Assembly: GCA_030603445.1 (NCBI GenBank)
Contig: JAUVXU010000008.1
Span: forward strand, 1 to 64,000
Length of the DNA: 64,000 bases
DNA from: Methanomicrobia archaeon
GTDB lineage: Archaea; Methanobacteriota_B; Thermococci; Methanofastidiosales; NM3
Reading direction: 5' to 3'
A model generated the notes under the pieces. It saw only the letters and a program-made list of their open reading frames with translations. It was not told where the DNA came from and searched no databases. This document shows, in pieces, positions 1-8,744 of this stretch. Position 1 is the first letter of the stretch. Every line of letters starts with the position of its first letter. The translations under genes and the position numbers were made by a program.

Positions 1-132
1 GTTGCAATTGTCATTGCAAATACAGGTCTTGTTCAGGGCGTTATTGCACAACCAGGTTATTCTTCAGTAATAGTTATGGCCTTTGTTACTACTCTAATTA
101 CTCCTCCATTGATGAAACTGCTTTTTAGATAG
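1..132 (+). CDS. Cation/proton antiporter, C-terminal end (partial)
   Basis: Frame 1 is open from the first base to a TAG at 130-132 and gives 43 residues. They form a hydrophobic helix, a short polar turn (GLVQGVIAQPGYS) and a second helix ending TTLITPPLMKLLFR. That ending is typical of the last transmembrane helix of Kef/NapA-type (CPA2) monovalent cation/proton antiporters, which exchange Na+ or K+ for protons across the cytoplasmic membrane. Everything upstream lies outside the window, so the substrate and any regulatory domain cannot be seen. The family call rests on this short C-terminus and is moderate. Confidence 0.55.
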   Translation, partial: VAIVIANTGLVQGVIAQPGYSSVIVMAFVTTLITPPLMKLLFR

Positions 133-233
133 GTTTACTACTACCAAAGGAGCACTCAAAAGATAAAAACAGCAGATAGAAAACTAAAAATAAGAGATAA
201 TCATAATTCTCTATTACCGAAAAGGAGGAAGAT

Positions 234-677
234 ATGTTGGAAGACGATAAGAGCAAACTAATTGGTTATTGTGGATTGTATTGCAAAGATTGTTTTAATT
301 ACAAAGGAGAAATTGCAGATTTAGCCAGAGATTTGAGAAAGAAGCTTAGGGAAGAGAAGTTCAGTTTAGCAGCAGTAGGCCTTTCAAAATATTTCAAGCA
401 GTTCAAGGAGTACGACACTTGTTATGAAGTGCTTGGTGCAATGGTCAGGCTACGCTGCAAACATGCGTGTAAAGATGGTGGTGGGAACCCGTCATGTAAA
501 ATCCGTAAATGCTGCCAGAAAAAAGAAATAGTTGGTTGTTGGAAATGCACAGAATTCGAAAAATGTGAAAAGCTAGATTTTTTAAAACCTATTCACGAAA
601 ACACGCACCTAAAGAATCTATCCAAAATAAATAAACACGGGATTGATGCATTTCTTTCTTGGAAAGACAATAAATAA
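234..677 (+). CDS. DUF3795-type cysteine-rich protein
   Basis: This 147-residue soluble protein opens with a GYCGLYCKDCFNYKGE segment, the hallmark of the DUF3795 family. More Cys residues follow in the middle (CKHACKDGGGNPSCKIRKCC) and near the end (CWKCTEFEKC). About a dozen cysteines in CxxC-like spacings suggest a zinc or iron-sulfur site. DUF3795 proteins are common in anaerobic archaea and bacteria and have no established function. An AAAGGAGGAAG ribosome-binding site lies just before the ATG at 234. The gene follows the antiporter after about 100 bp and probably has its own transcript. Confidence 0.75.
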   Translation: MLEDDKSKLIGYCGLYCKDCFNYKGEIADLARDLRKKLREEKFSLAAVGLSKYFKQFKEYDTCYEVLGAMVRLRCKHACKDGGGNPSCKIRKCCQKKEIVGCWKCTEFEKCEKLDFLKPIHENTHLKNLSKINKHGIDAFLSWKDNK

Positions 678-768
678 ATCATTTAAAGCCTCTTTCCAGA
701 TGTATATTTTCCAAAATAAGGATATTATTTTATATGATTAATTACATAGTTAATATGAGGTAAACTGA

Positions 769-1176
769 ATGTATAAAAAAACATTACAAGAAAAATTGAG
801 CGCCCATAAAAAATGGCTTATGGATAAGCCCTCAGGCAAACGCGCCGACTTGAGCAGAATCGATCTTCGTAATGTTGACTTACATGGTGCTGACCTTCGA
901 CGAGCTGACCTGAGGGATGTCGATTTGCGCGACGCTGATCTTCACGAATCCGACTTCTGTGGTGCTGATCTTCGACGAGCTGACCTTCGTGAAGCAAATC
1001 TTAGTTATGCGAACTTCTGTGATGCCGATTTGCATGATGCGAACTTCTGTGGTGCTGATCTAACAGGCACTGCCCTATGTGGTGCTGATTTAAGCGGCGC
1101 AAAATTAGATGGAGCAAATCTCCATAATGCAGACCTAAGCGGGGCCAACTTAGGAAGAACTATCCTTAAAAAATAA
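769..1176 (+). CDS. Pentapeptide repeat protein
   Basis: This 135-residue protein is built almost wholly from about 20 tandem five-residue repeats of the form A(D/N)LxX (for example GADLRRADLRDVDLRDADL) from residue 27 on, after a short charged N-terminus. Such repeats fold as a right-handed quadrilateral beta-helix. Some family members mimic DNA and bind gyrase, but most have no known role, and nothing here points to a specific one. The repeats are also visible in the DNA as recurring GGTGCTGATCT-like units, so the length may vary by slippage. It is transcribed alone, with AT-rich sequence on both sides. Confidence 0.85.
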   Translation: MYKKTLQEKLSAHKKWLMDKPSGKRADLSRIDLRNVDLHGADLRRADLRDVDLRDADLHESDFCGADLRRADLREANLSYANFCDADLHDANFCGADLTGTALCGADLSGAKLDGANLHNADLSGANLGRTILKK

Positions 1177-1218
1177 AATTTTATCTTTTCTCTTTTTATT
1201 TAAAAAATTGACTTTTTT

Positions 1219-2082
1219 CTAAATATCTTTCCCATGAATTAAGATACCTGAAACTATAATCAACGCACCCCCTACCGTTTGTACAGCTGAAAACGATTCC
1301 TTTAGTATAAATACACCTATTATTGTTACAATAAGGGGGGTTGCCATCGACATCATGCTCAAATAGCACGCACTTGTTATTTGTAGTGTGCGATACAACA
1401 TTATCTGCATCATCGCAAGCAATATTCCAGTAACTATCACGAGATTATAATCTACAACAACATAAAAATTCCGACAAAATAAAGGCATTAGCAATAACAA
1501 AAAAAATGCCCCAAATGTTAAACGAAATAGTGCTACAACATCTGCAGGAATATCGCGAAGTACAGTTTTTGCAACCGTATTTGCCAATGCATAGAAAAAT
1601 GCACTCATAACGATAAGTATATCAAATCTATTTGGCACAAGTGCAACACCTTTTGTTGTTATAAGATAAACACCTGCAAGCAAAGCTATCATGAGTATTA
1701 TCTTGTGCGAATCTATCTTCTCGTCAATAAGAAAATGTGATAGCACTATCGTGAAGAACACAGCAGTCTTTACAAGAAAACCATAGCTTACGGATGTAGA
1801 ATGCTCAAGGCCGTAATAACCAAGCGTATTTGCCACAGCAGTTCCGATAAAAGCTATAAGAAGGAGTTTTCGCATATCTTGTCTGTGCACCAGTCGAAGA
1901 GTGTTTTTCTGAAAAATAAGAATATATACTAACAGTATAATAGCGGCAACTATCATTATTTGAAAAAGAAATGCAAAAGCAGATGCACCATTATTAAGAG
2001 CAATCTTTGACATAATTATTTGCAAAGCCCAAATAATAGAAAATATCATTACAAACAAAAGGCCTTTGCTCCTCCCATCCAT
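1219..2082 (-). CDS. EamA/DMT-family transporter
   Basis: This polytopic protein of 287 residues has about ten predicted transmembrane helices in two halves, the layout of the drug/metabolite transporter (EamA, RhaT-like) superfamily. These usually export small metabolites or amino acids. The second half carries the typical SMATPLIVTIIGVFILKES pattern. The frame is open to a TTG at 2130, but a TATA-like element (TTTATATT, plus-strand about 2103-2113) lies 25 nt ahead of the ATG at 2082. A leaderless start at MDGRSKG is therefore preferred; ATGs at 2091 and 2097 are alternatives. The substrate cannot be told. Confidence 0.8.
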   Translation of the reverse strand: MDGRSKGLLFVMIFSIIWALQIIMSKIALNNGASAFAFLFQIMIVAAIILLVYILIFQKNTLRLVHRQDMRKLLLIAFIGTAVANTLGYYGLEHSTSVSYGFLVKTAVFFTIVLSHFLIDEKIDSHKIILMIALLAGVYLITTKGVALVPNRFDILIVMSAFFYALANTVAKTVLRDIPADVVALFRLTFGAFFLLLLMPLFCRNFYVVVDYNLVIVTGILLAMMQIMLYRTLQITSACYLSMMSMATPLIVTIIGVFILKESFSAVQTVGGALIIVSGILIHGKDI

Positions 2083-2167
2083 ATAAATCATGGGCATGTT
2101 CACAATATAAAAATGCTTTGCTACATCCAAATAAAATTATAAAAATTAGGTAAGAAAAATAAAAAAG

Positions 2168-2440
2168 TTATATTTTCGTGCTTGCAGTGCTCGCAGTGTT
2201 TGTCTGGCGCGCATAGTTTCTTGTAAGCAGAAGATATAATGACTCTTCTAATTCCATAACTGCCATCGCTTCGCCGATGAGAGTGATATAAGTACCATTC
2301 TTTCCTTTTTTTGTGTCAACTTTGACAGAGGAGGGAATAGTAAGTGACTGCAAAACATCAGTATCCTCTTCATCAACAAGTATTGAAACAGTGTAATTCT
2401 TGGAAGCTCTCTCTATACCTCTCTTTACAATATTGTTCAT
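2168..2440 (-). CDS. Small conserved-looking protein, possibly Pcc1-like
   Basis: This 90-residue protein starts MNNIVKRGIE. A GGAG sits 8 nt upstream of the ATG at 2440 and decides this start over an in-frame GTG at 2449. Residues about 15-75 alternate strand, helix, strand, strand and long helix, with a hydrophobic final helix (MAVMELEESLYLLLT). That order recalls the small KEOPS dimerization subunit Pcc1, but the helix after the first strand is short and no diagnostic motif is present. I do not recognise it with certainty. It lies upstream of nadM in the same direction, 64 bp away, and may be cotranscribed with it. Confidence 0.6.
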   Translation of the reverse strand: MNNIVKRGIERASKNYTVSILVDEEDTDVLQSLTIPSSVKVDTKKGKNGTYITLIGEAMAVMELEESLYLLLTRNYARQTNTASTASTKI

Positions 2441-2504
2441 CAACATCACTCCAATCTAATACATAATAATATATACTATTATATAAAAGTTTCGATTAAC
2501 AGTT

Positions 2505-3023
2505 TTATTTTATGTCATTACTATTGATACGTTTTATCCTGTCAATTCCGCCAATTTTCAATATTATCCTTTTAGTAGGAATTGACACTAAGTTATCCCA
2601 TGATTTTCCTTCAAGAATCATTTTTCGTATATTTGTTGATGAAAATTCACTACGCGAAAACAAACGCGTTTCTTGTACTTTGTACCCTTCTTCCTCAAAA
2701 AGAAACCTTGTTAACGGTTCGTTTGTATAAACTATATCAAACTTTGGAACAACGCTCCTTACATGCGCCACCCATATAGCATTTCGCTTCACATCTTCTA
2801 CAGGCACCATATAAATTTTTGATAAGTCATAAGGTTCTTGTGCAATTGTGGCTCGTATCATCTCAAAACGTTCCCCGGCAGTAAAAGGATTTTTTGGTGT
2901 ATGTGATTCCTGTGCGCTCCCTATAGCTATAATTAGTTCTTCATGTTCTGATAGGATATTTTTAACTACCTCTAAATGACCATTATGAAAAGGTTGGAAT
3001 CTTCCAATATACAAAGCACGCAT
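2505..3023 (-). CDS. nadM: Nicotinamide-nucleotide adenylyltransferase
   Basis: This 172-residue protein belongs to the archaeal NadM family and makes NAD+ from NMN and ATP in the cytosol. The N-terminus MRALYIGRFQPFHNGH contains the nucleotidyltransferase GRFQPFHxGH motif that binds the ATP phosphates. The second signature is FSSTNIRKMI near residue 128 (ISSTxIR type). Length matches the family (about 165-185). The N-terminal methionine sits 90 bp from divergent trmY. NadE, the preceding enzyme for nicotinate-derived NAD, is also in this window at 28.8 kb, so two NAD-forming routes are represented. Confidence 0.95.
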   Translation of the reverse strand: MRALYIGRFQPFHNGHLEVVKNILSEHEELIIAIGSAQESHTPKNPFTAGERFEMIRATIAQEPYDLSKIYMVPVEDVKRNAIWVAHVRSVVPKFDIVYTNEPLTRFLFEEEGYKVQETRLFSRSEFSSTNIRKMILEGKSWDNLVSIPTKRIILKIGGIDRIKRINSNDIK

Positions 3024-3113
3024 TATGCAGATGTGTACTACTACCTATTTAAAGATTTTTAATTTCTGGCAATTAAAAAGGATTTGCAAAGTTTTTTATG
3101 TAAAAACAGTGCA

Positions 3114-3704
3114 ATGCATTTTGTGATTACATTCTTAATAAAAGGCAACAAAACCCTCACCTCCCCCGATTTCTCTCTAAAGGACATTCCTGGATCAGGA
3201 GGCCGGATGGATATTATGTGCAGATGTCTCACAAGCTCCCTCCTAGTTTCACATGGTATACGTAAGAACATCGAAGTTTTCCTTTGTTTAGAAGGAGAAC
3301 CAAATCCGCCTAGATGCATAAGGGTTCGTGGGGATCAGGTACGCCATCTTTCGCCAGATGAGAGAAGCACAGCAATAATAATACAAAAAGCACTTCGAGC
3401 CTATATGCCTGGAAAAGAGATGGAATCTACACCTGGTGTTTTTATCTCGGACACAACATTTTCCGAGCTTGTGGAACGCTTTAAAGAAAGACTAATCGTG
3501 CTTGATGAGAATGGTGAAAAACTTACCAGTCGCATTCCTTTTGATGACCCTTGCTTCGTATTGGGGGATCATCTAGGTTTTTCGAAAAAAGAAGAAGAAC
3601 TACTTGCCAGGGCCAAGCTAAAAATAAGTGTGTCACCTCTAATACTACACGCTTCGCATTGTATAGTGTTAGTCCTGCATAGACTAGACGAGATGAAACT
3701 CTAA
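3114..3704 (+). CDS. trmY: tRNA (pseudouridine(54)-N1)-methyltransferase TrmY
   Basis: This 196-residue SPOUT-class enzyme methylates pseudouridine 54 in the T-loop of archaeal tRNAs using S-adenosylmethionine. Family signatures are TSPDFSLKDIPGSGGRMD near the start, RCLTSSLLVSHGIRK, the PNPPRCIRV stretch and SPDERSTAIIIQKAL. The frame is open to a TTG at 3084, but the ATG at 3114 fits the family N-terminus (MHFVITFLIKGNK) and lies about 25 nt after an AT-rich TATA-like element, suggesting a leaderless mRNA. It faces the OB-fold gene tail to tail, with a 4-bp overlap of the coding ends. Confidence 0.93.
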   Translation: MHFVITFLIKGNKTLTSPDFSLKDIPGSGGRMDIMCRCLTSSLLVSHGIRKNIEVFLCLEGEPNPPRCIRVRGDQVRHLSPDERSTAIIIQKALRAYMPGKEMESTPGVFISDTTFSELVERFKERLIVLDENGEKLTSRIPFDDPCFVLGDHLGFSKKEEELLARAKLKISVSPLILHASHCIVLVLHRLDEMKL

Positions 3705-4420
3705 AGGCGTTTGTACAAGCCGTCAACCTCGAATGCCTCGCCGCCTTCAAGTAACTCTTTAATGGAGAGCATGACGTCTATTTCATCAAGTCCGGTCTTT
3801 TGTATTATGTCTTCCTTTGATATTCCTTTGTCAGACAACGACTCAAGGACCACGCGCGTAATCTCGTCATCATCAAATACTATGTTATCCTCTTCAAATG
3901 ATCCTTCAACAGATTCTGTAAGGTCGTGGTCAGGTGAGCTTTTGGGTATGTTATAATCATCCTCATAAGTTTGTGTCGTAGGCATGTCCGGTGAATCTAA
4001 TTGTGGCGCAATAACATCCTTCCATTCGCCCTTCTCACGTAACTGTTTTATAGATAGTGCTACCTCTAAGTGAAACTTTAAGAATGTGTTAATATCTGTT
4101 TTGAAAATATTTACTGGCTGCACATAAATCTCGCCGTTGTACTCTCCAACTGTGCCAATAATATCTAGTATATCGCCTTTTTTAATCTCATCTAAACGAG
4201 TTATATCGCCACGCCAGAATTTAGCCATGATTGTTTCTGATCCATCATCGAGTACAAAATTACCATATGTCGCCTCGTCATTGATAAATTTTGATATTGC
4301 TGTTCCACAAAGCCGTACTTCCTCAAAATTACCAAAATTCGTCGATATATTTAGTAGACGCCCTTGTTGCCCTATCATTCCAAAAACGACATCCTTAATC
4401 CTAACCTTTCTTGCAGCCAC
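3701..4420 (-). CDS. RPA-like OB-fold single-stranded DNA-binding protein
   Basis: This 239-residue protein resembles the archaeal replication protein A-associated family COG3390. Residues about 35-110 form an OB fold (VRLCGTAISKF, GNFVLDDGSETIMAKFW, GDILDIIGTVGEYNGEIYV). An acidic linker at 140-180 (many D/E) follows. A C-terminal winged-helix-like segment (ISKEDIIQKTGLDEIDVMLSIKELLEGG) resembles the RPA32 C-terminus. The likely role is binding single-stranded DNA in replication or repair, together with a large RPA subunit encoded elsewhere. It overlaps trmY by 4 bp at the 3' ends. Confidence 0.8.
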   Translation of the reverse strand: MAARKVRIKDVVFGMIGQQGRLLNISTNFGNFEEVRLCGTAISKFINDEATYGNFVLDDGSETIMAKFWRGDITRLDEIKKGDILDIIGTVGEYNGEIYVQPVNIFKTDINTFLKFHLEVALSIKQLREKGEWKDVIAPQLDSPDMPTTQTYEDDYNIPKSSPDHDLTESVEGSFEEDNIVFDDDEITRVVLESLSDKGISKEDIIQKTGLDEIDVMLSIKELLEGGEAFEVDGLYKRL

Positions 4421-4489
4421 TATATCACGATACGTAGTTAATCCTATCCATTAAATAATTTTTTGTGTTAAATAGTCATGAAAAAAGAT

Positions 4490-5338
4490 TTATCCCATGT
4501 CAATGCCATAAAGATAAGATATTAAATCCTGATGTATGTATGCGGCGTCCTCTTCTGATAATATCCCTCTTTCAATGAACTGCAACGTTCTTTTAGGCAC
4601 TGTTTTTGGTCCAAGGACCGCACCAGGACGGGTTATATCGTCAATATAATCAGTCTCCATCAAAAAATGGGGTGAATCCTTTATAGCAGTAGCTATTGCA
4701 TCTTTTGAAGATACTATTGATGCCGTGACCCCGCATTCTTGTGCTTTTGTTGGTAGGGGGGGGCTAAAATGCTTGATAACTTTTTTTGGATTTCCTGCAT
4801 GTTGCACCATAACGAAAAGTTCATCGAATTTTTCCTCTGTAAAGTGTTCTGTGTGTAATTGTATGGGGCAATTCAAATCCGCTGCTCTTTTTAAATACTC
4901 CATCAAGAGATTATTTGACGCATCAAGAAGTTTAACGTCAACAGGAAAATGCGGGCGCCCAATCTCCCCAATACCATAGATGCGGCGCTCTTCGTAAAGA
5001 TTTTCTAATATATCTAAAAGATCCAATCCAAGAGAATATGCATGCTCAAGCCCATATGCACCAGCCAATCCTATAAACTCTGATGGGTGAAATCCCACTA
5101 TGGGATATGCCTTAGCATCAGTCTCAGAGTTAATAATATCTGCCAAATGTATCGTCTTCTCATATGCATTTTGGAAATCATCAACATTCTTTGCCTCAAT
5201 TCCCCAGTCGCGTGCCGTTTTTCCAACTAGGATTATGTGCGTCCCCCCGGCACTAGTGAACTGTTTAACAGCTTTTAGGCCTAGTCCATGGAGTGGATCT
5301 ATATGCATATGATTGTCTGTTATGAATTCGTTCCACAC
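4490..5338 (-). CDS. TatD-related metal-dependent hydrolase (COG1099-like)
   Basis: This 282-residue TIM-barrel hydrolase starts MWNEFITDNHMHIDP, whose HxH binds the first metal. Further ligand candidates are IVGFHPSEF, GIGEIGRP, the LHTEHF histidine pair and the late METDYID aspartate. The pattern matches the archaeal TatD-like family COG1099 rather than bacterial TatD itself. The substrate is unknown; relatives are nucleases or deacylases. It is the last gene of a leftward run behind serS (22 bp gap), so it is probably cotranscribed with surE and serS. Confidence 0.85.
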   Translation of the reverse strand: MWNEFITDNHMHIDPLHGLGLKAVKQFTSAGGTHIILVGKTARDWGIEAKNVDDFQNAYEKTIHLADIINSETDAKAYPIVGFHPSEFIGLAGAYGLEHAYSLGLDLLDILENLYEERRIYGIGEIGRPHFPVDVKLLDASNNLLMEYLKRAADLNCPIQLHTEHFTEEKFDELFVMVQHAGNPKKVIKHFSPPLPTKAQECGVTASIVSSKDAIATAIKDSPHFLMETDYIDDITRPGAVLGPKTVPKRTLQFIERGILSEEDAAYIHQDLISYLYGIDMG

Positions 5339-5360
5339 ATATATCTACCTTAGAATAATA

Positions 5361-6623
5361 TTACTGAGAAACAATCTCCTTCTTGTTGCCCATATAAGGG
5401 CGCAATACTTTGGGTATAACTATCGATCCGTCTTCTTGTTGGTAATTCTCAATGATTGCAACAAGCGTCCTAGTTGTTGCTATTGCCGTCGAATTTAGCG
5501 TATGACACATTTTGTTTCCTTCTTTTGTACGATATCGAACGTTTAGGCGGCGGGCTTGGTAGTCAGTGCAGTTTGAGCACGATACAAGTTCGCGGTACAT
5601 TCCCTGAGCAGGCATCCATGCCTCCAAATCGTATTTTTTTGCTGCAACCGTGCCTATATCGCCGGTGCATATGTTTACAATACGATATGGAATCTCAAGC
5701 TGTTTGTAAATAGATTCAGCGTTGCTAATTAGCTCTTCAATAAAGCCCCATGAATCCTCTGGTTTGCAAAAGATAAATTGTTCCACTTTGTTGAATTGGT
5801 GTACCCTGAAGATGCCTTTTGTATCCTTTCCATGGCTCCCCGCTTCTTTCCTAAAACATGGGCTAATACCTGCATACTTGATTGGTAATTCATCAGGATC
5901 GAAAATCTCGCCCATATGCATTGCAGCCAGTGGGTGCTCGGATGTTGCAATTAGATAAAGGTCCTCCCCATCTATCTTGTACATAACATCTTCAAAATCC
6001 CCAAGGTCCGTGACCCCTTCATAAGGTTTACGCTTCATCATATAGGGGGGTTCGATTAGTGTGTAATTTATTTCTTGCATATAATCTAACGAGAACTTGA
6101 TAAGGGCATAATCCAACATGACAAGATCACTTTTAAGAAAGTAAAAACGTGAACCAGATATTTTTGCAGCACGCTCCATATCAACTTTTCCTAATCCTTC
6201 AAGCACATCAATATGGCTTTTTGCATCAAATGAAAAAACGTCTTTTTTGCCCTGTTCCCTAATAGTAACATTCTCATCACCTATTGGCACAGTGTCATGC
6301 AAAATGTTTGGCATTCGCATGAGTTCTCTATTAAGTAGTATTTGTGTTTCCTTAACCTTGGCATCAAGATTGACTATATCCTCTTTGAAGGACTGCATTC
6401 GAGTAACTTCTTTTGATATGTCGTCTCCTCTTGATTGCATATTTCTTATTTTCAAGGCAACATCGTTACGTTCCTTCTTAAGATCATTTACTTTGGTTAT
6501 TAATTTTCTTCTCTCGTTATCAATATTAATGATTTCCTGGACCTTTTTTGTGTCCATTCCCCGCTTTTGTAAATTATTGATTATATTCTCTGGTGAATCT
6601 CTAAAAAGACGAATATCAAGCAT
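5361..6623 (-). CDS. serS: Seryl-tRNA synthetase
   Basis: This 420-residue class II synthetase charges tRNA-Ser with serine. An N-terminal coiled-coil arm (residues about 25-105, rich in K/E/R) binds the tRNA long variable arm. The catalytic core carries motif 2 (SPCFRKEAGSHGKDTKGIFRVHQF) and motif 3 near the end (NSTAIATTRTLVAIIENYQ). It is the common SerRS, not the rare methanogen type. An AGGTG lies 5 nt before the ATG at 6623, so the longer frame to 6644 is not used. Gene order surE-serS-hydrolase is tight and leftward. Confidence 0.96.
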   Translation of the reverse strand: MLDIRLFRDSPENIINNLQKRGMDTKKVQEIINIDNERRKLITKVNDLKKERNDVALKIRNMQSRGDDISKEVTRMQSFKEDIVNLDAKVKETQILLNRELMRMPNILHDTVPIGDENVTIREQGKKDVFSFDAKSHIDVLEGLGKVDMERAAKISGSRFYFLKSDLVMLDYALIKFSLDYMQEINYTLIEPPYMMKRKPYEGVTDLGDFEDVMYKIDGEDLYLIATSEHPLAAMHMGEIFDPDELPIKYAGISPCFRKEAGSHGKDTKGIFRVHQFNKVEQFIFCKPEDSWGFIEELISNAESIYKQLEIPYRIVNICTGDIGTVAAKKYDLEAWMPAQGMYRELVSCSNCTDYQARRLNVRYRTKEGNKMCHTLNSTAIATTRTLVAIIENYQQEDGSIVIPKVLRPYMGNKKEIVSQ

Positions 6624-6649
6624 GCAAACACCTACTTTCCACAATTTTC

Positions 6650-7399
6650 TTATAATTTATTATTCTTTCGGTAATTAAAAAATTGTCGTAACTCCTTAAC
6701 TTTCGTGTAATCCGTAAGGTCAAGGCTAATGGGTGTAATTGAAATATACCCATTCTTTGTTGCATAAATATCAGAATCTGTATCAACGATCTCCTTAGGA
6801 GCGCCTGATATCCAAAAGTATGGTTTGTTGCGAGGATCCATGCGTTCCTGCACATTGTTTGACCAAAGACGCCTGCCAAGTTTTGTTATTCGCAGTTCAT
6901 CCTTATGATTCGAAGGAATGTTCACATTAAGAAAAAATGGCTTTAAGATATCATCATATCCATCTAAAATTCTTGTGACTATTCTTGCTGCATCCTCATA
7001 ATCAGGATTATCATAATCGAGCACTGATATCGCAAGTGCATTTATGCCGTATAGTGCTGCCTCAAATGCTGCTCCGACTGTGCCTGAATAAGTGACATCA
7101 TCGCCTAAGTTCGCACCAGGATTTATGCCAGAAATAACAATATCGGGCTTGCCTAACTTAAGCATGCCAAGAATCACACAGTCAGCAGGAGTCCCAGACA
7201 CTGCCCATCCAACACTTCCATCAGAGAGAGTACATGGGTAGAATCGGAGTGGATGATGGGTAGTAATAGCATGTGACGATGCCGAAGCTTCCTTTTCAGG
7301 GGCAACTATCTCAACCTGTCCATAACGCACTAGTGCATCGCGCAGGTACACTAAAGCAGGACTGTGAACGCCATCGTCGTTAGTAATTAAAATCCTCAT
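6650..7399 (-). CDS. surE: 5'-nucleotidase SurE
   Basis: This 249-residue protein of the SurE family is a metal-dependent nucleoside 5'-monophosphatase. The N-terminal MRILITNDDGVHSP holds the metal-binding DD pair, followed by WAVSGTPADCV and VISGINPGANLGDDVTYSGTVGAA, all diagnostic. The start codon overlaps the stop of the upstream deaminase by 4 bp (ATGA), so the two are translationally coupled. Together they could recycle nucleotides and S-adenosyl-derived nucleosides. Confidence 0.95.
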   Translation of the reverse strand: MRILITNDDGVHSPALVYLRDALVRYGQVEIVAPEKEASASSHAITTHHPLRFYPCTLSDGSVGWAVSGTPADCVILGMLKLGKPDIVISGINPGANLGDDVTYSGTVGAAFEAALYGINALAISVLDYDNPDYEDAARIVTRILDGYDDILKPFFLNVNIPSNHKDELRITKLGRRLWSNNVQERMDPRNKPYFWISGAPKEIVDTDSDIYATKNGYISITPISLDLTDYTKVKELRQFFNYRKNNKL

Positions 7400-8652
7400 T
7401 CCAATTTCTCCACCAGTTTTTGCGCATGTTCTGATGCCTTCTTGTAAATCTTTTCTTCATTTAGATTAATGATCTTTCTATCTAACATAACGAACTTGCC
7501 ATTAATCATGACGTGGCTTATTGCTTCTGTATTCATAGAATAAACAATGTTTGAAATAATGTTATTTGAAGGTATCATAGAATGATGTAAAGGATTAATA
7601 AACAATATATCGGCAGCATATCCTGGGGAAAGCTCACCAATATTCAAGCCTAGAGCTTGTCCGCCATGTTTTGTGGCTATGGAAAAAGCCGTTTTAGCAT
7701 CTATATGTGTTGGATCATTTAATTTATGTATAAGTGCCATCGACTTCATCTCTTGTTGCATATTAAGGCTGTTATTAGATGATGCACCATCGGTTCCCAA
7801 AGAAACGTTGATGCCTGCAGACATCATGTCATTTATAGGTGCTATTCCTGATGAAAGTTTTAGGTTGGAATTAGGACAATGTGCAACAGAAACGCCACAT
7901 TTTGCCATAATGGAAATATCTGAATTTGTTAAATGGACACAATGCGCCAACACAACGTTTTCATCCAAAAAAGACAAAGACTCAAGATATTCTACAGGTG
8001 TCATGCCCCTCTCTTTTTTAATGTCTTGTACTTCTTTTTGAGTCTCTGCAAGGTGTATGTGGATACGTAAAGCATGCTCTTGCGCGTATCGCTTGATTTC
8101 TAACAAGAACTCCTTTGAACACGTATAAGGGGCATGGGGGCCCATCATAAACGTGATATTTGGTTCTTCTTTACAGATACGCTGGATCCTTATAGATTCC
8201 CTCATCTCAGCATTAGCCTTGCTTTTATTACCTAAATCAAGTATCCCTTGTGTAATGCAAGCTCGCATGCCACTTTCCTTTATAGCTTGAACTGCACTAT
8301 CCATATGAAAGTACATGTCGTTAAAACATGTTGTTCCTGTACGAATCATTTCAACTATGCCTAACATATTTCCCCAGTAGCAATCCTTAGTTGTCAGATT
8401 AGCTTCTAAAGGCCATATGCGCTCTTCAAGCCACTTGTGTAGTGGCACGTCATCTCCAGCCCCACGAAAAAGCGTCATGGCAAGATGAGTGTGTGTATTG
8501 ACAAAACCAGGTATTAATATAAAATTCCTGGCATCAAATACGTCCTCCCCAGACACTTCCTTTCCTAATGAAGAAATTATTCCATTAGTAACGCCGATAT
8601 CGCGCCGTACAAATTTATCATCAGCATACACAAGCCCCCCTTTTATAAGCAT
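7396..8652 (-). CDS. Amidohydrolase: SAH/MTA/5'-deoxyadenosine deaminase
   Basis: This 418-residue amidohydrolase belongs to the MtaD/DadD family, which deaminates S-adenosylhomocysteine, methylthioadenosine and 5'-deoxyadenosine to inosine products. Metal ligands are visible in GFVNTHTHLAMT, HIHLAET, VLAHCVHLT and SLGTDGASSNN. In methanogens the enzyme (DadD) salvages SAM by-products, including 5'-deoxyadenosine made by radical SAM enzymes such as the one at 55.3 kb. The start ATG at 8652 is 92 bp from divergent metG, and the end overlaps surE by 4 bp. Substrate preference cannot be settled from sequence. Confidence 0.9.
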   Translation of the reverse strand: MLIKGGLVYADDKFVRRDIGVTNGIISSLGKEVSGEDVFDARNFILIPGFVNTHTHLAMTLFRGAGDDVPLHKWLEERIWPLEANLTTKDCYWGNMLGIVEMIRTGTTCFNDMYFHMDSAVQAIKESGMRACITQGILDLGNKSKANAEMRESIRIQRICKEEPNITFMMGPHAPYTCSKEFLLEIKRYAQEHALRIHIHLAETQKEVQDIKKERGMTPVEYLESLSFLDENVVLAHCVHLTNSDISIMAKCGVSVAHCPNSNLKLSSGIAPINDMMSAGINVSLGTDGASSNNSLNMQQEMKSMALIHKLNDPTHIDAKTAFSIATKHGGQALGLNIGELSPGYAADILFINPLHHSMIPSNNIISNIVYSMNTEAISHVMINGKFVMLDRKIINLNEEKIYKKASEHAQKLVEKLE

Positions 8653-8744
8653 GACATCACGAACTACCTAAAAAAGCTAAACTATTTAAATATAACTTCT
8701 TAGTTTTCAATTAATTGTTTTTGTGTAAAAAAAGAGGTGTAAAG

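Noticed and set aside
769-1176. Short direct repeats suggesting a CRISPR or satellite
   Set aside because: The repeats follow the codons of the pentapeptide repeat protein and have no spacers. No CRISPR array was seen anywhere in the window.
1219-2130. Longer DMT transporter start at TTG 2130
   Set aside because: The extension lies upstream of the likely start of transcription and has no ribosome-binding site.
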